The notes under the pieces are model-generated. The model was not told the DNA's origin and searched no databases. It was given only the letters and a program-made list of their open reading frames with translations. Positions 9,038 to 18,885 of a DNA stretch of 64,000 nucleotides are shown in pieces; position 1 is the stretch's first letter, and every line of letters begins with the position of its first letter. The stretch is taken from the NCBI GenBank assembly GCA_002255905.1, contig NKIN01000002.1:62001-126000 (forward strand). The letters are read 5' to 3'. Origin of the DNA: Burkholderiales bacterium PBB1 (lineage in GTDB: Bacteria; Pseudomonadota; Gammaproteobacteria; Burkholderiales; Burkholderiaceae_C). A program made the translations under genes and the position numbers.

Positions 9038-9427
9038 TCAGTCGTACTGGATGTACTTGTACTGGGCCTCGTCTGGCGTGCCATCGAGTGCCGAGCCGGG
9101 CTGCTTCGCCGGTTGCCAGAGCACCAGCTCTTCGATCTTCAGCGCCAGCTCGAAGTCCTTGTTGGTGATGCCCTGGGCGCTGTGGTTCATCAGCTTGACG
9201 ACGACCGAGGGGTAGGACACCTCGAGGTCGGGGTGGTGCCAGGCGGCTTCAGCCAGGTGGCCGATCGCGTTGACGACCATCAGCGTGCCTTTCCAGCCGC
9301 CGGTCTTGTACTGGCGCCGCAGGTGGCCGTCGGCATGGGTCCAGGTCGGCAACTCCTGCTTCAGCCGGGTGGCGATCTCGCTGCTGGTGTAGACCTCGTC
9401 GGGGGATTTCTGAGTCCAGGCGCTCAT
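9038..9427 (-). CDS. 4a-hydroxytetrahydrobiopterin dehydratase (pterin carbinolamine dehydratase)
   Basis: A 129-residue pterin-4a-carbinolamine dehydratase-like protein with the core pattern [20 protein letters not shown], holding the paired histidines of the active site. The enzyme regenerates the pterin cofactor of phenylalanine hydroxylase and may have other roles. It carries a C-terminal extension of about 25 residues beyond the usual core. Its stop codon directly abuts that of the ABC exporter: the two share the palindrome TGATCA at 9035-9040. Confidence 0.88.
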   Translation of the reverse strand: MSAWTQKSPDEVYTSSEIATRLKQELPTWTHADGHLRRQYKTGGWKGTLMVVNAIGHLAEAAWHHPDLEVSYPSVVVKLMNHSAQGITNKDFELALKIEELVLWQPAKQPGSALDGTPDEAQYKYIQYD

Positions 9428-9557
9428 CAGGGGATCCTTGGTGGCTGTGCGGGCAAGATGTTCGCACGACACCTTGTGCCCGTGCCGATGTCGGCTTTCT
9501 CCGGCATCGCGCCCGGCTACGATCAGCGCCCATCCCGCCGCCCCGAAAGAATTCCCG

Positions 9558-10505
9558 ATGGCCTCCAGCCTGCTCGCCCTGATCGACGACATCGCAACAG
9601 TGCTCGACGATGTCGCGCTGCTGACCAAGGTCGCCGCCAAGAAGACCGCCGGCGTGCTGGGCGACGACCTGGCGCTGAACGCGCAGCAGGTGTCTGGTGT
9701 CAACGCCGACCGCGAGCTGCCGGTGGTCTGGGCCGTGGCCAAGGGCTCGGCGATGAACAAGACGATCCTGGTGCCGGCGGCGCTCGCCATCAGCGCCTTC
9801 GCGCCCTGGGCCGTGACGCCACTGCTGATGGTGGGCGGCCTCTTTCTCTGCTACGAGGGCTTCGAGAAGCTGGCGCACAAGTTTCTGCACAGCGCATCCG
9901 AAGACGAGGCCCACCACGCCCAGGTGTTGCAGGCGCTGGCCGATCCGGCGGTGGACCTGGTCGCCTTCGAGAAAGACAAGATCAAGGGCGCAGTGCGCAC
10001 CGACTTCATCCTGTCGGCGGAAATCATCGCGATCACGCTGGGCACGGTACAGGATTCCCCGTTCATCACCCAGCTGACGGTGCTGGTGGGCATTGCCATT
10101 GCGATGACGATCGGCGTCTACGGTGTGGTGGCCGGCATCGTCAAGCTCGATGACCTGGGGCTGTACCTCACCAAGCGCCCGGGCAGCGGCGCGGGCGTGG
10201 CGCTTCAGCACCGCATCGGCAAGGCCATTCTCAAAGCCGCGCCCCACCTGATGCGCGCACTCACCGTGGTGGGCACTGCAGCCATGTTCCTGGTGGGCGG
10301 TGGCATCCTGACGCACGGCCTCGCCGCACTGCACCACGCGATCGAGGCCGTGGCCGAGCACGTCACCGACACGCTCGGCCACTGGGTCGGCGCGGTGGTC
10401 CCTACGCTGCTCGACGGCCTGGTCGGCGTGGCCGCCGGCGCGCTGGTGCTGCTGGGCATCACCGTGGGCCGCAAGCTGTTTGCCAAGCCCGCGCTGGCCG
10501 GATGA
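9558..10505 (+). CDS. Inner membrane protein, DUF808 / YedI family
   Basis: A 315-residue membrane protein starting [20 protein letters not shown], which is diagnostic for the DUF808 (YedI) family. Several hydrophobic segments are visible around residues 75-100, 155-195 and 230-310. The conserved block [14 protein letters not shown] follows the first of these. The function of the family is unknown. No close operon partner is seen. Confidence 0.92.
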   Translation: MASSLLALIDDIATVLDDVALLTKVAAKKTAGVLGDDLALNAQQVSGVNADRELPVVWAVAKGSAMNKTILVPAALAISAFAPWAVTPLLMVGGLFLCYEGFEKLAHKFLHSASEDEAHHAQVLQALADPAVDLVAFEKDKIKGAVRTDFILSAEIIAITLGTVQDSPFITQLTVLVGIAIAMTIGVYGVVAGIVKLDDLGLYLTKRPGSGAGVALQHRIGKAILKAAPHLMRALTVVGTAAMFLVGGGILTHGLAALHHAIEAVAEHVTDTLGHWVGAVVPTLLDGLVGVAAGALVLLGITVGRKLFAKPALAG

Positions 10506-10537
10506 ACCATCGGGTCAGAGCGTGGGCGCTTGGCGGC

Positions 10538-10975
10538 TCAGTACAGCGAGATCGAGATCAGCTCGACCTCGAAGGTCAGCGTGGCGTTGGGAGGGATCAC
10601 GTTGCCAGCGCCGCGTGCACCGTAGGCGATCTGCGGCGGGCAGGTCAGGCGCGCCTTGCCGCCCACCTTCATCCGTTGCAAGCCCTCGGTCCAGCAGCGG
10701 ATGACGCCGTTGAGCGGGAAGGTCGCCGGCTGGCCGCGGCTGTAAGAGCTGTCGAACTCCTGGCCATCGGCCAGCGTGCCGCGGTAATGCACCGTCACCC
10801 CGTCGATGGCGCGCGGGCTGGCGCCTGTGCCTGCAACGATCACGTGATAGATCAGCCCGCTGGCAGTGGTGACATCGCCCGGCTCCTTGGGCGCTGCCGG
10901 CGCCGCACCCGATTGGGCCCAGGTGGCACTCATCGCAGAAAGCGCCAGCAGGCTGGCAAGCAGTTTGGTTTTCAA
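10538..10975 (-). CDS. FKBP-type peptidyl-prolyl cis-trans isomerase, exported
   Basis: A 145-residue protein with a signal peptide (MKTKLLASLLALSAMSATWA) and an FKBP domain: VTVHYRGTLADGQEFDSS, VIRCWTEGLQRMKVGGKA, IPPNATLTFEVEL. It should act as a periplasmic proline isomerase or chaperone. The chosen start is a TTG at 10975, because it gives a proper signal peptide and is preceded by AGGAGA at good spacing; upstream codons lack both. A cysteine-tryptophan pair in VIRCWTEG replaces the more usual IPGWTEG. Confidence 0.9.
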   Translation of the reverse strand: MKTKLLASLLALSAMSATWAQSGAAPAAPKEPGDVTTASGLIYHVIVAGTGASPRAIDGVTVHYRGTLADGQEFDSSYSRGQPATFPLNGVIRCWTEGLQRMKVGGKARLTCPPQIAYGARGAGNVIPPNATLTFEVELISISLY

Positions 10976-11067
10976 GACAGGTCTCCTGTTGTACGGCGCG
11001 GCGACGCCGATCGCGCCGCGGCCGCCATCATCGCCGCAATGACGTCCATCGCGTGCGGGGGCTGGCG

Positions 11068-12051
11068 GTGACGATCCTGCTGGCACCCATGGAAGGCCTG
11101 CTCGATCACACGCTGCGCGACATCCTGACGCGGGTGGGCGGCATCGACCGCTGCGTGTCCGAATTCATCCGTGTCTCCGGCACCCTGCTGCCGGAGCGCA
11201 CCTTCTTGCGCGTGGTGCCCGAACTGCGCCAGGGCAGCCGCACCCGGGCCGGCGTGCCGGTGCGCGCACAGCTGCTGGGCTCCGATCCGAACTGCCTGGC
11301 CGAGAACGCCGCGCGGCTGGCCTCGCTCGGGCCGGACGGCATCGATCTGAACTTCGGCTGCCCGGCCAAAATCGTGAACCGCCACGGCGGTGGCGCGGCG
11401 TTGCTCGACGACCCCGAGCTGATCGCCCGCATCGTGAGCGCAGTGCGGCGTGCGGTGCCGCCACGCATTCCTGTCACCGCCAAGATGCGGCTCGGCCACC
11501 ACGATGACCGCCGCGCGGTCGAGTGCGCGCAGGCGATGGCCAGCGCGGGCGCCGACGAACTGGTGGTGCACGCGCGCACCAAGGCCGATGGCTACCGACC
11601 GCCCGCTTACTGGGAGCGCATCGCCGACATCCGCGCCGCGGTGCGGCTGCCGATGGTGGCCAACGGCGAGATCTGGACGGTGGCCGACGCGCTGCGTTGC
11701 CGCGAGGTGTCGGGTTGCCATGCACTGATGCTGGGTCGGGGCATGGTCGCCAACCCGGGGCTGGCGCTGGCCATCGTGGCAGCGACACCATCGCCTCGTG
11801 CACAACAGGAAGGCGAAGGGCCGGTGTACGCCTGGCACCAGTTGCAGCCGCTGGTCGCCGACTTCTGGTCGCTCGTGCTGGCTCGGGCCGACATTGCCGA
11901 TCGCCACCGCGCGGGGCGGCTCAAGCAGTGGCTGCACCAGCTGCGCCGCCACCATCCGCAGGCTGAAGTGCTTTACCAGTCGGTGCGTACCGTCAACGAT
12001 CCGGCGCAGATCACATCACGCCTGAGGGGGGCGATGCCGCTGGCCGCCTGA
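11068..12051 (+). CDS. dusC: tRNA-dihydrouridine synthase, DusC type
   Basis: A 327-residue flavoprotein that reduces uridine in tRNA. It opens ILLAPMEGLLD, has the catalytic cysteine in NFGCPAKIVNRHGGGAALL, the FMN-site VVHARTKADGY and the LMLGRGMVANP loop. The pattern matches the DusC branch, which modifies U16 of tRNA in E. coli. A GTG start at 11068 puts the first strand at the N-terminus; GTG at 11053 is an alternative. It diverges from the FKBP gene, leaving about 90 bp for two promoters. Confidence 0.88.
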   Translation: MTILLAPMEGLLDHTLRDILTRVGGIDRCVSEFIRVSGTLLPERTFLRVVPELRQGSRTRAGVPVRAQLLGSDPNCLAENAARLASLGPDGIDLNFGCPAKIVNRHGGGAALLDDPELIARIVSAVRRAVPPRIPVTAKMRLGHHDDRRAVECAQAMASAGADELVVHARTKADGYRPPAYWERIADIRAAVRLPMVANGEIWTVADALRCREVSGCHALMLGRGMVANPGLALAIVAATPSPRAQQEGEGPVYAWHQLQPLVADFWSLVLARADIADRHRAGRLKQWLHQLRRHHPQAEVLYQSVRTVNDPAQITSRLRGAMPLAA

Positions 12052-12208
12052 CGACCGCCGCGACACGCGCCGTCAGCGGAAGCGGCGCAAGTGCCCAAAA
12101 CCGCACAGTCGATCGGCACTGCAGATACGTCCTGATACGAGTGCTGCACATCGTCGCAGTCGCCAGCGCAACAATGGCGAGTTGTAACTTGTTGGTGCCC
12201 TTTGCCCG

Positions 12209-12904
12209 ATGCCCTCGCCCCGTCCGCCAGCCAAGACGCAGCTCGGAATCGACGAGTTGCGTTCACGCACGCATGGCCTGAACCAGCGCCATCGGACCAT
12301 GCTGTTCCTGGTGGATGGCGTGCGCCCGTTGAGCGAGGTGCTTGCGCTGGGGCTGCAGGCGGGCGCCCGGACCACGCACTTCGCCGACCTGGTGCACCTG
12401 GGCATGGTCGATGTGGCGCTCGACCCGGTGGCACCGGTTGCGGCACCACCTTCGTTGGACGCCGGCGACAGCGGCGGCAACACGCTGTCGGGCGCGCTCG
12501 CGGTGGACCTTGAGGCCCCCCCACGCGCGCCGAAGTTCACCACCGAAGACTCTTCCCGCATGCCATTGAAGCCCGCCGACGGCGGCGAGGCCGTGGCCTA
12601 CGCGCAGCGCCGCGCGCTGGCCAAGTCCGAGCAGGAAGACCTGCACCAGGAGGTGCGCGAGTTGCTGACCGACACCCTGCGCATCGATGCGCCGCTGTTC
12701 GCCGCGGTCACGCTCGTGCGAGTGCGCCGTGCGCAGACCACGCGCGAGCTGATCAATCTGGTGTGGGAGATCGAGCGCCATCTCGCGGCGTCGAAGAAAA
12801 GCCAGGCCGAGATGCACACCCTGTACCGCGCCCGCGAACTGCTGGGCATGGGCAACACCCAGGTCAGCACCGACTCACCGACGGGGTTCGAAGACAGTCA
12901 GTGA
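12209..12904 (+). CDS. Hypothetical protein
   Basis: A 231-residue soluble protein I do not recognise. The N-terminal 70 residues look like a small helical or winged-helix-like domain (HGLNQRHRTMLFLVDGVRP, then LHLGMV-type helix); residues 75-130 form a proline/alanine-rich linker; the C-terminal 100 residues are helical and charged, ending in YRARELLGMGNTQ. No signal peptide is present. Similar architectures occur in other Burkholderiales by my recollection, but no function is known to me. Confidence 0.7.
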   Translation: MPSPRPPAKTQLGIDELRSRTHGLNQRHRTMLFLVDGVRPLSEVLALGLQAGARTTHFADLVHLGMVDVALDPVAPVAAPPSLDAGDSGGNTLSGALAVDLEAPPRAPKFTTEDSSRMPLKPADGGEAVAYAQRRALAKSEQEDLHQEVRELLTDTLRIDAPLFAAVTLVRVRRAQTTRELINLVWEIERHLAASKKSQAEMHTLYRARELLGMGNTQVSTDSPTGFEDSQ

Positions 12905-13021
12905 TTGAGCGCGGTCAGCAGGTGCGGGCCTCGCTACTCATCAGCCGTTGAAACGAACACCTGACCTTGCATGAAAGCTGCCCGATGGTCCTGTCCAGTA
13001 GATGGTCGGGCTTGATCACGT

Positions 13022-13243
13022 TCATGAGGGATTGCGCCACGTCTTGTAGGCCCCTACGCCCAGGCAGATGAGCGCTGGCCACAAGGTGACTGCAAACAGC
13101 AAACCGGGGCCGATGGGGTTCGGGTTCGGATCGGGCCAAAGACCGATGGCGGCCAACAAGATGATGAGCAACAAAGGCCCCCAACCGAGCACGACGAAAG
13201 CAACGCCGATCCGGCTCCAACGGTTGGATAGAAAGCCTTTCAT
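13022..13243 (-). CDS. Small predicted membrane protein
   Basis: A 73-residue protein with two hydrophobic helices (about residues 10-30 and 45-64) separated by a proline/asparagine turn (PDPNPNPIG). The ATG at 13243 follows a GGAG ribosome site at normal spacing. No family is recognised. The flanks (12905-13021 and 13244-13442) hold no other gene I can support, and their base composition is slightly lower in GC than the surroundings. Confidence 0.55.
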   Translation of the reverse strand: MKGFLSNRWSRIGVAFVVLGWGPLLLIILLAAIGLWPDPNPNPIGPGLLFAVTLWPALICLGVGAYKTWRNPS

Positions 13244-13442
13244 CTGGTGCACTCCACTTTCGTTTGAGCATGCAGAAGGCCAGACCTTTCGCACTCGTCT
13301 GTTGATGCGCTGTAGTGTTCTCGTCCGCCGAGCGGGCTGTCCGGGCGCAGGCCCGTCATTGGCAGACAGCGATCCTTCTCGACCCGGTCAATCCGAGATG
13401 CTGCCTCGGGCCCATGCAAGTCGATGATTGGAGTGCCATGCG

Positions 13443-14246
13443 CTAGTGCAGCTGCCGCTCGAAGCTGCGCGTGTTGACGCGCTGAAACTCGCGGCGCTCG
13501 CCGTTGAAGTCCCAACGCTCGATGCCGAAGCGGGTCGCATCGGAGGCCTCGTGGCGGATCACGTTCACCGAGTTCGGAGCGTCGCGCCGCAGCCGGCTCG
13601 ACAGGGCGGTGCCGGCCTGCGCGACGACGATGCGGGCGCCGCCGGCGCCTGGGGGTGTCAGCTCGGCGACATAAGGCAGGTGGATGTGGCCGCCCAGCAC
13701 GACATCGGCCCCTGCCTCGGCCCACGACGATAGCGCGGCGTCGCGGCCGCGCAGCAGGTGCCTGGATTCGGCTTGGCCCTCGACGTGCACCGGCTGGTGC
13801 ACCACCACCACCCGCAGCTGTTCGGCCCGCGCTTTGCGCAGTCGGGCGGCCACGCGTTGCACCTGCGCGGCGTTGACTTCGCCTTCGATGTGGCGCCACC
13901 AGCGTGTCGTCTTCACGCACTGCACCAGCAGCCCGGCGCTCTCGTGCACCGGTTCAAGTTCGTCGCCGAAGGTACCCTGGTAGCCCGTGTAAGGCGTGAG
14001 CAGTCGCTTCAGCGGGTTCAGCACCGTCAGGTCGTGGTTGCCTGGAATGCTGACAAACGGCAGACCCAGGCGGTCGATGAAGCGCCGCGCCGCAGCAAAC
14101 TGCGCGGCCCTCGCGCGCTGCGTGATGTCGCCCGAGACCACCAGCAGCTGTGGCGCAAGCTGCGCTGCCAGCGCCGCCAGCGCCTCGACCACGGGTGGTT
14201 GCTCGGTGCCGAAGTGCGTGTCGGAGATGTGCAGCAGGGTGGTCAC
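13443..14246 (-). CDS. Calcineurin-like metallophosphoesterase
   Basis: A 267-residue metallophosphoesterase with the full motif series: HISDTHFG (D-x-H) at the N-terminus, VSGDITQ, GNHD, and GGHIHLPY near residue 190. These bind two metal ions and hydrolyse phosphodiesters such as cyclic nucleotides. The start is a GTG at 14246, which overlaps the stop of the Tim44-domain gene and puts the first motif at residue 6. Confidence 0.88.
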   Translation of the reverse strand: MTTLLHISDTHFGTEQPPVVEALAALAAQLAPQLLVVSGDITQRARAAQFAAARRFIDRLGLPFVSIPGNHDLTVLNPLKRLLTPYTGYQGTFGDELEPVHESAGLLVQCVKTTRWWRHIEGEVNAAQVQRVAARLRKARAEQLRVVVVHQPVHVEGQAESRHLLRGRDAALSSWAEAGADVVLGGHIHLPYVAELTPPGAGGARIVVAQAGTALSSRLRRDAPNSVNVIRHEASDATRFGIERWDFNGERREFQRVNTRSFERQLH

Positions 14247-15148
14247 TGTGTCTGCTGGATGCCGGCGATGGCCCACTGACCGCCCAGGCTGGGCTTGACC
14301 AGGTGCCAGACTTCGTCGAACGCCGCCACCGGGCCATTGGCCTCTTCGCGGATCGTGCCGTGGTAGCGCACGCTGACCACCTGGCGCTCGGTCTCTTCGA
14401 CCACGTCGATCACTTCCGCGTCGACATGGACCACGTCGGTGCGCTGGTCTTTGTCCACGCGGTCCTGCAGGTCGAGCTTGATCGCGGCGTACATCTCGGG
14501 CGTGGTGAAGTGCCTCAGGTCGTTCAGGTCGGCGGTGTCGTTGGCCGCCTGCATGCGGATGAAGGTCAGCTTCGCGATGCGTTCGAACGCCACCTGATCG
14601 AAGCCGACGGGCAACATCGTCGGACGGGCAAAGGCTGCTGCGCTCGTGGCCGCGGGCGGGCTCGACGCGGCAGCGTTCCAGCCTGAACCTGAAACGCCCG
14701 CCGATGCGGCGCTCTCGCCAGCGAATTGCAGATCGTTGAAGCCCGGCGCGACCTGTGGCGCGGCCGACCCTCGCATGCGGCTCATCACGAAGCGGATGGC
14801 CACGAACGCAACGATGCCCAACAGCACCATCATGATCAGGTTGCCGAATTCAGCACCCATCCCGAGGTGACTCATCAGGGCGGCGATGCCCAGGCCAGCC
14901 GCTAGGCCGGCGATGGGGCCCATCCACGAGCGCCTGGGTGCTGCTGCTGGCGCGGCGCCCGCAGTGGGGGGCGTGGTCGGGTTGGCCTGAGCGGGCGTCG
15001 CTGGGGCCGGGGCAGGTGTGCTGCGCGGCGGCAGCTGGCGCTGCATGCCGGAGTAACCGCCGCTGCCCAGACGCTTGGCTTCCACGATCAGGGGGGTGAA
15101 GCCCGTCGCCAACACTGCCACTGACAAGGCCAGGATCCAGGATTTCAT
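14243..15148 (-). CDS. Tim44-domain inner membrane protein
   Basis: A 301-residue protein with a signal-like N-terminal helix, a glycine/proline/alanine-rich low-complexity stretch (about residues 35-75), a second hydrophobic segment (about 95-125, GNLIMMVLLGIVAFVAIRF) and a C-terminal Tim44-like domain ending in WHLVKPSLGGQWAIAGIQQ. Bacterial Tim44-domain proteins are membrane-anchored and of uncertain role. It overlaps the phosphoesterase gene by four bases, so the two form an operon. Confidence 0.85.
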   Translation of the reverse strand: MKSWILALSVAVLATGFTPLIVEAKRLGSGGYSGMQRQLPPRSTPAPAPATPAQANPTTPPTAGAAPAAAPRRSWMGPIAGLAAGLGIAALMSHLGMGAEFGNLIMMVLLGIVAFVAIRFVMSRMRGSAAPQVAPGFNDLQFAGESAASAGVSGSGWNAAASSPPAATSAAAFARPTMLPVGFDQVAFERIAKLTFIRMQAANDTADLNDLRHFTTPEMYAAIKLDLQDRVDKDQRTDVVHVDAEVIDVVEETERQVVSVRYHGTIREEANGPVAAFDEVWHLVKPSLGGQWAIAGIQQTQ

Positions 15149-15358
15149 CTCGTCGTCCTTTTCAAACACGTGCCGCTGAGATGCGGGCTGGGAGTGTCTG
15201 TACAAGGGGCATTGTGCTTGGCGCCGCTGCTGCTGTTCGAGCGTGGGGTCGGATTGACCGAAATATCGGAAAAAACGCCCGATCGCTCGCACAATGCCCT
15301 CATCGATCCCAGACGCCGCATCCTGCGGTCTCAGGCCTCGCTGGAAGAACTGCGCTCG

Positions 15359-16792
15359 ATGACACACGCCTTGATCGTCGATGACGATGTGGATTCGGCG
15401 TCCACCCTGAAGGCGCTGATCATGGCCGAGCAGTGCACCGTCGCGGTCGCGCACAGCCTGCGCGATGCCCGGCGCCAGATCGCCCTGCAGCAACCCGATC
15501 TGGTGCTGCTCGACCTGCGACTGCCCGACGGCAATGGCATGGACTTGTTCGCCGAGCCGGAGTTGCTGGCCAATTCAGAGGTGGTGCTGGTCACCGGCCA
15601 CGCCTCGCTCGAAACCTCGATCCAGGCTTTGCGCCTGGGTGCCGCAGACTACCTCGTCAAGCCCATCAACCTGCGGCAGTTGCAAGGTGTCCTCTCGCGG
15701 GTGACGAGGCCGGCGCTGCTGAAGGCCGAGGTCGAGACGCTCAACGCGCAGGTGGCGCCCAGCGGCCACTTCGGGGCGCTGTGGGGCCGCGCGCCAGCGA
15801 TGCTGCGGCTTTACGAGCAGATCGCCCGGGTGGCGATGACCAGCGTGACGGTGTTCATCACTGGTGAAAGTGGCAGTGGCAAGGAGGTTGTTGCGCAGAC
15901 GGTGCACGACCTGAGCCGACGCCGCAAGCAGCCGTTTCTGGCCGTCAACTGCGGCGCCATTTCGCCGAACCTGATCGAAAGCGAGATCTTCGGCCACGAG
16001 AAGGGCAGCTTCACCGGGGCTGACCGACAGCACCTGGGCTTCTTCGAGCGCGCCAGCGGTGGCACGTTGTTCCTCGACGAGATCACCGAAATGCCGATGG
16101 AACTGCAGGTCAAGCTGCTGCGGGTGCTCGAGACCGGCTGCTTCATGCGGGTGGGCTCGACGCAGGTGCAGGCGGCCGACGTGCGCGTGCTGGCCGCCAC
16201 CAATCGCCGCCCCGAGCAGGCGGTGGCCATGGGAAAGCTGCGCGAAGACCTGCTCTACCGGCTGAATGTGTTCCCGATCGAGTTGCCGCCGCTGCGAGAG
16301 CGACTGAGCGACGTCGGTCTGCTGGCGCAGCACTTTCTCAACGCCTTCGGCATTCAGGAAGGACAGGCCAAGCACTTCAGCGCGGCCGCGTTCGAGCGGC
16401 TTGTGCAATACCGATGGCCGGGCAATGTGCGCGAACTGCGCAATGCCGTTCAGCGTGCTTATGTGATGGCTGCAGGCGATGTGATCGATGCGCAGTGGCT
16501 GCCGCAGCCGTCGCCGTTGACAGAGCCGTTAGATGGCATTCCAGTACCGGCGATCCCGCAATCCGCGCGACGAAGCGCCTCGGCGCCCGCTGATGCGTTC
16601 GGGCATGAATCGGTGACGCTCGCCATCGGCACCTCGCTGGCCACGGCCGAGCGCACGCTGATCCTGGCCACGCTGCGATACCACCACCACCAGAAAGAGC
16701 GCACCGCCGCGGCGCTCGGCATCAGCCTGAAGACGCTCTACAACCGGCTCAAGGAGTACGCCGCCGACGGTCTGGATCACGCGGCGCATTGA
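15359..16792 (+). CDS. Sigma-54-dependent response regulator (NtrC/AtoC type)
   Basis: A 477-residue activator with three domains. The receiver domain (1-115) has DDD at residues 8-10, the phospho-acceptor in VLLDLRLPDG and the lysine in LVKPIN. The AAA+ domain (about 140-370) has Walker A GESGSGKE, a sigma-54 contact loop GSFTGA (serine in place of the usual alanine) and Walker B GGTLFLDE. A Fis-type helix-turn-helix (RTAAALGISLKTLYNRL) ends the protein. No sensor kinase is adjacent. A sigma-54 gene lies 10 kb away at 26645. Confidence 0.92.
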   Translation: MTHALIVDDDVDSASTLKALIMAEQCTVAVAHSLRDARRQIALQQPDLVLLDLRLPDGNGMDLFAEPELLANSEVVLVTGHASLETSIQALRLGAADYLVKPINLRQLQGVLSRVTRPALLKAEVETLNAQVAPSGHFGALWGRAPAMLRLYEQIARVAMTSVTVFITGESGSGKEVVAQTVHDLSRRRKQPFLAVNCGAISPNLIESEIFGHEKGSFTGADRQHLGFFERASGGTLFLDEITEMPMELQVKLLRVLETGCFMRVGSTQVQAADVRVLAATNRRPEQAVAMGKLREDLLYRLNVFPIELPPLRERLSDVGLLAQHFLNAFGIQEGQAKHFSAAAFERLVQYRWPGNVRELRNAVQRAYVMAAGDVIDAQWLPQPSPLTEPLDGIPVPAIPQSARRSASAPADAFGHESVTLAIGTSLATAERTLILATLRYHHHQKERTAAALGISLKTLYNRLKEYAADGLDHAAH

Positions 16793-16820
16793 CCTCGACG
16801 CCGTGCGCGCGGCTGGGTCT

Positions 16821-17465
16821 TCAGCCGGCCGCGGCCGCGTTGCTCTCGTCCGGCGCACAGAGATCGTTGCCACTGGCAAGAATCAGCGGCGTGACGGCGT
16901 CCCAGTGGGTGCAGCGGGCATGAGGTGTGCGCAGCGGCGAGCGGCGCCACTGGGTTTCTCTACCGGTATTCAGCAGCAGCGTGCGACAACCGGCGCGGCG
17001 GCCAGCCTCGATGTCGTCGAGTGTGTCACCGACCATCCACGATGCCGCCAGATCGATGCGATGGGCCCTGGCCGCGCGGATCAGCAGACCCGGTGCCGGC
17101 GTGCGGCACAGGCAGGCCGGCTGGCCATCGGGCGCTGGCGTGTGCGGGCACACCACGAAATCGGTCAGCGCGATGCCGGCCGCTTCAACCAGCTGACGCT
17201 CCAGCGCCGCTTGCCGCTGAGAGAACTCCCGGCGGGTGACGTGGCCCATCGACAGGCCACTCTGGTTGGTGACCACGATCAATGCCAGACCCTTCGCAGC
17301 CAGCGCAGTCAGACATTCGAGTGCTCCGGGCTGAAATCGCAGTGGCGCGGGTTGGGTGGTGCGAGAACCCTCGTCGAGCAAGGTGCCGTCCTTGTCGATG
17401 AACACTGCTGCCCGCGATGCGACGGTGCTGCGGGCGATGTCAGATGGCGACAAGGGGGCGGTCAT
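16821..17465 (-). CDS. HAD phosphatase, GmhB-like (heptose/histidinol-phosphate type)
   Basis: A 214-residue HAD-superfamily phosphatase. Motif I is FIDKDGTLL, motif II VVTNQSG, and the zinc loop typical of GmhB/HisB-N is visible as CPHTPAPDG ... CLCRTPAP. The final acidic motif is MVGDTLDDIEA. GmhB removes a phosphate from heptose 1,7-bisphosphate in LPS core synthesis; motif I reads DKDGT rather than DRDG, so the substrate is uncertain. It diverges from the L,D-transpeptidase-like gene. Confidence 0.85.
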   Translation of the reverse strand: MTAPLSPSDIARSTVASRAAVFIDKDGTLLDEGSRTTQPAPLRFQPGALECLTALAAKGLALIVVTNQSGLSMGHVTRREFSQRQAALERQLVEAAGIALTDFVVCPHTPAPDGQPACLCRTPAPGLLIRAARAHRIDLAASWMVGDTLDDIEAGRRAGCRTLLLNTGRETQWRRSPLRTPHARCTHWDAVTPLILASGNDLCAPDESNAAAAG

Positions 17466-17610
17466 CGGGTGGACGAGCTTGGTCGTGGTGGGGGTGACAT
17501 GGGGCAGGCGTGGCAAGCGGCATGCCGACCGTCTGGGCTGCCGACACTGGGGGGTGGCAGGCACATGGTTTGCCCGAAGACCAGCCTTGTCCTGCTCCTG
17601 CTTGCCATTG

Positions 17611-18276
17611 ATGACTGTTGCCCACCGCTTCGATCCGTGTCTGCACCGTGTGCTTCATCTGTTGCTCGCTGCTGGACTGGCCTGGTTCACCGCATGGGCC
17701 TCGGCCTCGGCTGCGCCAGTGCCAGCCTTGTCGAACGACGCGAGCGCGCTGGTGGCGCAGGTGAAGCAGTCGAATGACGCGCAAGGGGCACCGTTTCTGG
17801 TGCTCGACAAGCGTCAGGCTCGACTCTGGGTGTTCGACGCGCAGGCCCGCCTGCAGGGGAGCACGCCGGTGCTGTTGGGCCTGGCCGTTGGCGACGACAC
17901 CGTGCCCGGCGTTGCCGAGCTGCCGCTGTCGGAGATCGACGATGCCGCGCGCACCACGCCTGCAGGCCGTTTCGTCATCGAGCCCGGGCGCAACCTGCAT
18001 GGCGACGACATCTTGTGGATCGACTATGCGGCGGCGGTGTCGATGCACCGCGTGCGCTCGGTCAATGCAGGCGAGCGCCGATTGCAGCGGCTGGCCTCGC
18101 CCCGCGCGGCAGACCGGCGCATTTCCTACGGCTGCATCAATGTGCCGGTCGCGTTCTTCAACCGTGTGCTGATTCCGTTCTTCAAAGAGGCGAGGGCCAT
18201 CGCCTACGTGCTGCCCGAAACCCGCCCGATGGCCGCAGTCTTTCCCTTCATGGGTAAGCTCGTGACCGACCGCTGA
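17611..18276 (+). CDS. Exported L,D-transpeptidase (YkuD)-like protein
   Basis: A 221-residue protein with an N-terminal signal segment (about residues 10-33, ending ASASA) and a YkuD-like catalytic core: TPAGRFVIEPG, a histidine in SMHRVRS and the catalytic-cysteine motif R-I-S-Y-G-C-I-N-V. YkuD enzymes cross-link peptidoglycan in the periplasm. The usual S-x-G-C-I-R-M motif is altered (Y-G-C-I-N-V), as in a divergent subgroup. It is transcribed alone. Confidence 0.85.
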   Translation: MTVAHRFDPCLHRVLHLLLAAGLAWFTAWASASAAPVPALSNDASALVAQVKQSNDAQGAPFLVLDKRQARLWVFDAQARLQGSTPVLLGLAVGDDTVPGVAELPLSEIDDAARTTPAGRFVIEPGRNLHGDDILWIDYAAAVSMHRVRSVNAGERRLQRLASPRAADRRISYGCINVPVAFFNRVLIPFFKEARAIAYVLPETRPMAAVFPFMGKLVTDR

Positions 18277-18304
18277 AGAGCCTGGCGGAGCGCTCCTGAC
18301 CCAC

Positions 18305-18667
18305 TCAGCTGCGGTCTCGTCGAGCCGGGCGAGCCATCGGCGCGGGGGCTGCCGCCGGCTCGGTCTTCATGTCGGCTGCAGGCGTCGGGGGCGTGGACGT
18401 TTGACCGCCGACAACCGACTCCACCATGGGGCTCGGAGTGCGCATCGTGCGGCTGGACCCGGTGCCAGTGCCCGGCGTCTGCAGGCCGGTGGCCGAGTTG
18501 GGCGTGCCATCGGCCGGCTTGGTCTGCAACGGGTTCGGACTGGTGGTGGAGTTCATCTTTCCCGGTGTCGAGGGGGTGGTGTCGGGGGCAGTCTGTGCGC
18601 CTGCAAGGCCGGCGGCTACGAGGAGTGCCGCGGCAAGGGCAGCGTTGCGATTGAGGATGGGGTGCAT
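18305..18667 (-). CDS. Exported low-complexity hypothetical protein
   Basis: A 120-residue protein with a signal peptide (residues 1 to about 24, ending LAGAQ) followed by a threonine/proline/serine-rich chain without recognisable domain. It ends MARPARRDRS. The ATG at 18667 gives the signal peptide. It may be a disordered periplasmic protein. The function is unknown. Confidence 0.6.
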   Translation of the reverse strand: MHPILNRNAALAAALLVAAGLAGAQTAPDTTPSTPGKMNSTTSPNPLQTKPADGTPNSATGLQTPGTGTGSSRTMRTPSPMVESVVGGQTSTPPTPAADMKTEPAAAPAPMARPARRDRS

Positions 18668-18885
18668 GAAGGTGTCTCCGTGTGAGTGAACGGGTCGCGA
18701 TGCACCGCCGAAAGTCGGTGGCGTGCGACGTCGCCCCATCGCTCTGGCAATCGACGCTCCTGCAGCTCAGCTCACCTTCCGCCGAGTGCCTGTTCCGCGC
18801 TGGGAACACCGATTGCCATGAAGCCCTCGACGGCGCCATCGCGGCATCGACCTCAACCAGCATCGCAACTGCACGAAAGCTCCCA

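Noticed and set aside
13244-13442. Possible remnant gene in the gap before the phosphoesterase
   Set aside because: Both strands give only short frames without recognisable similarity.
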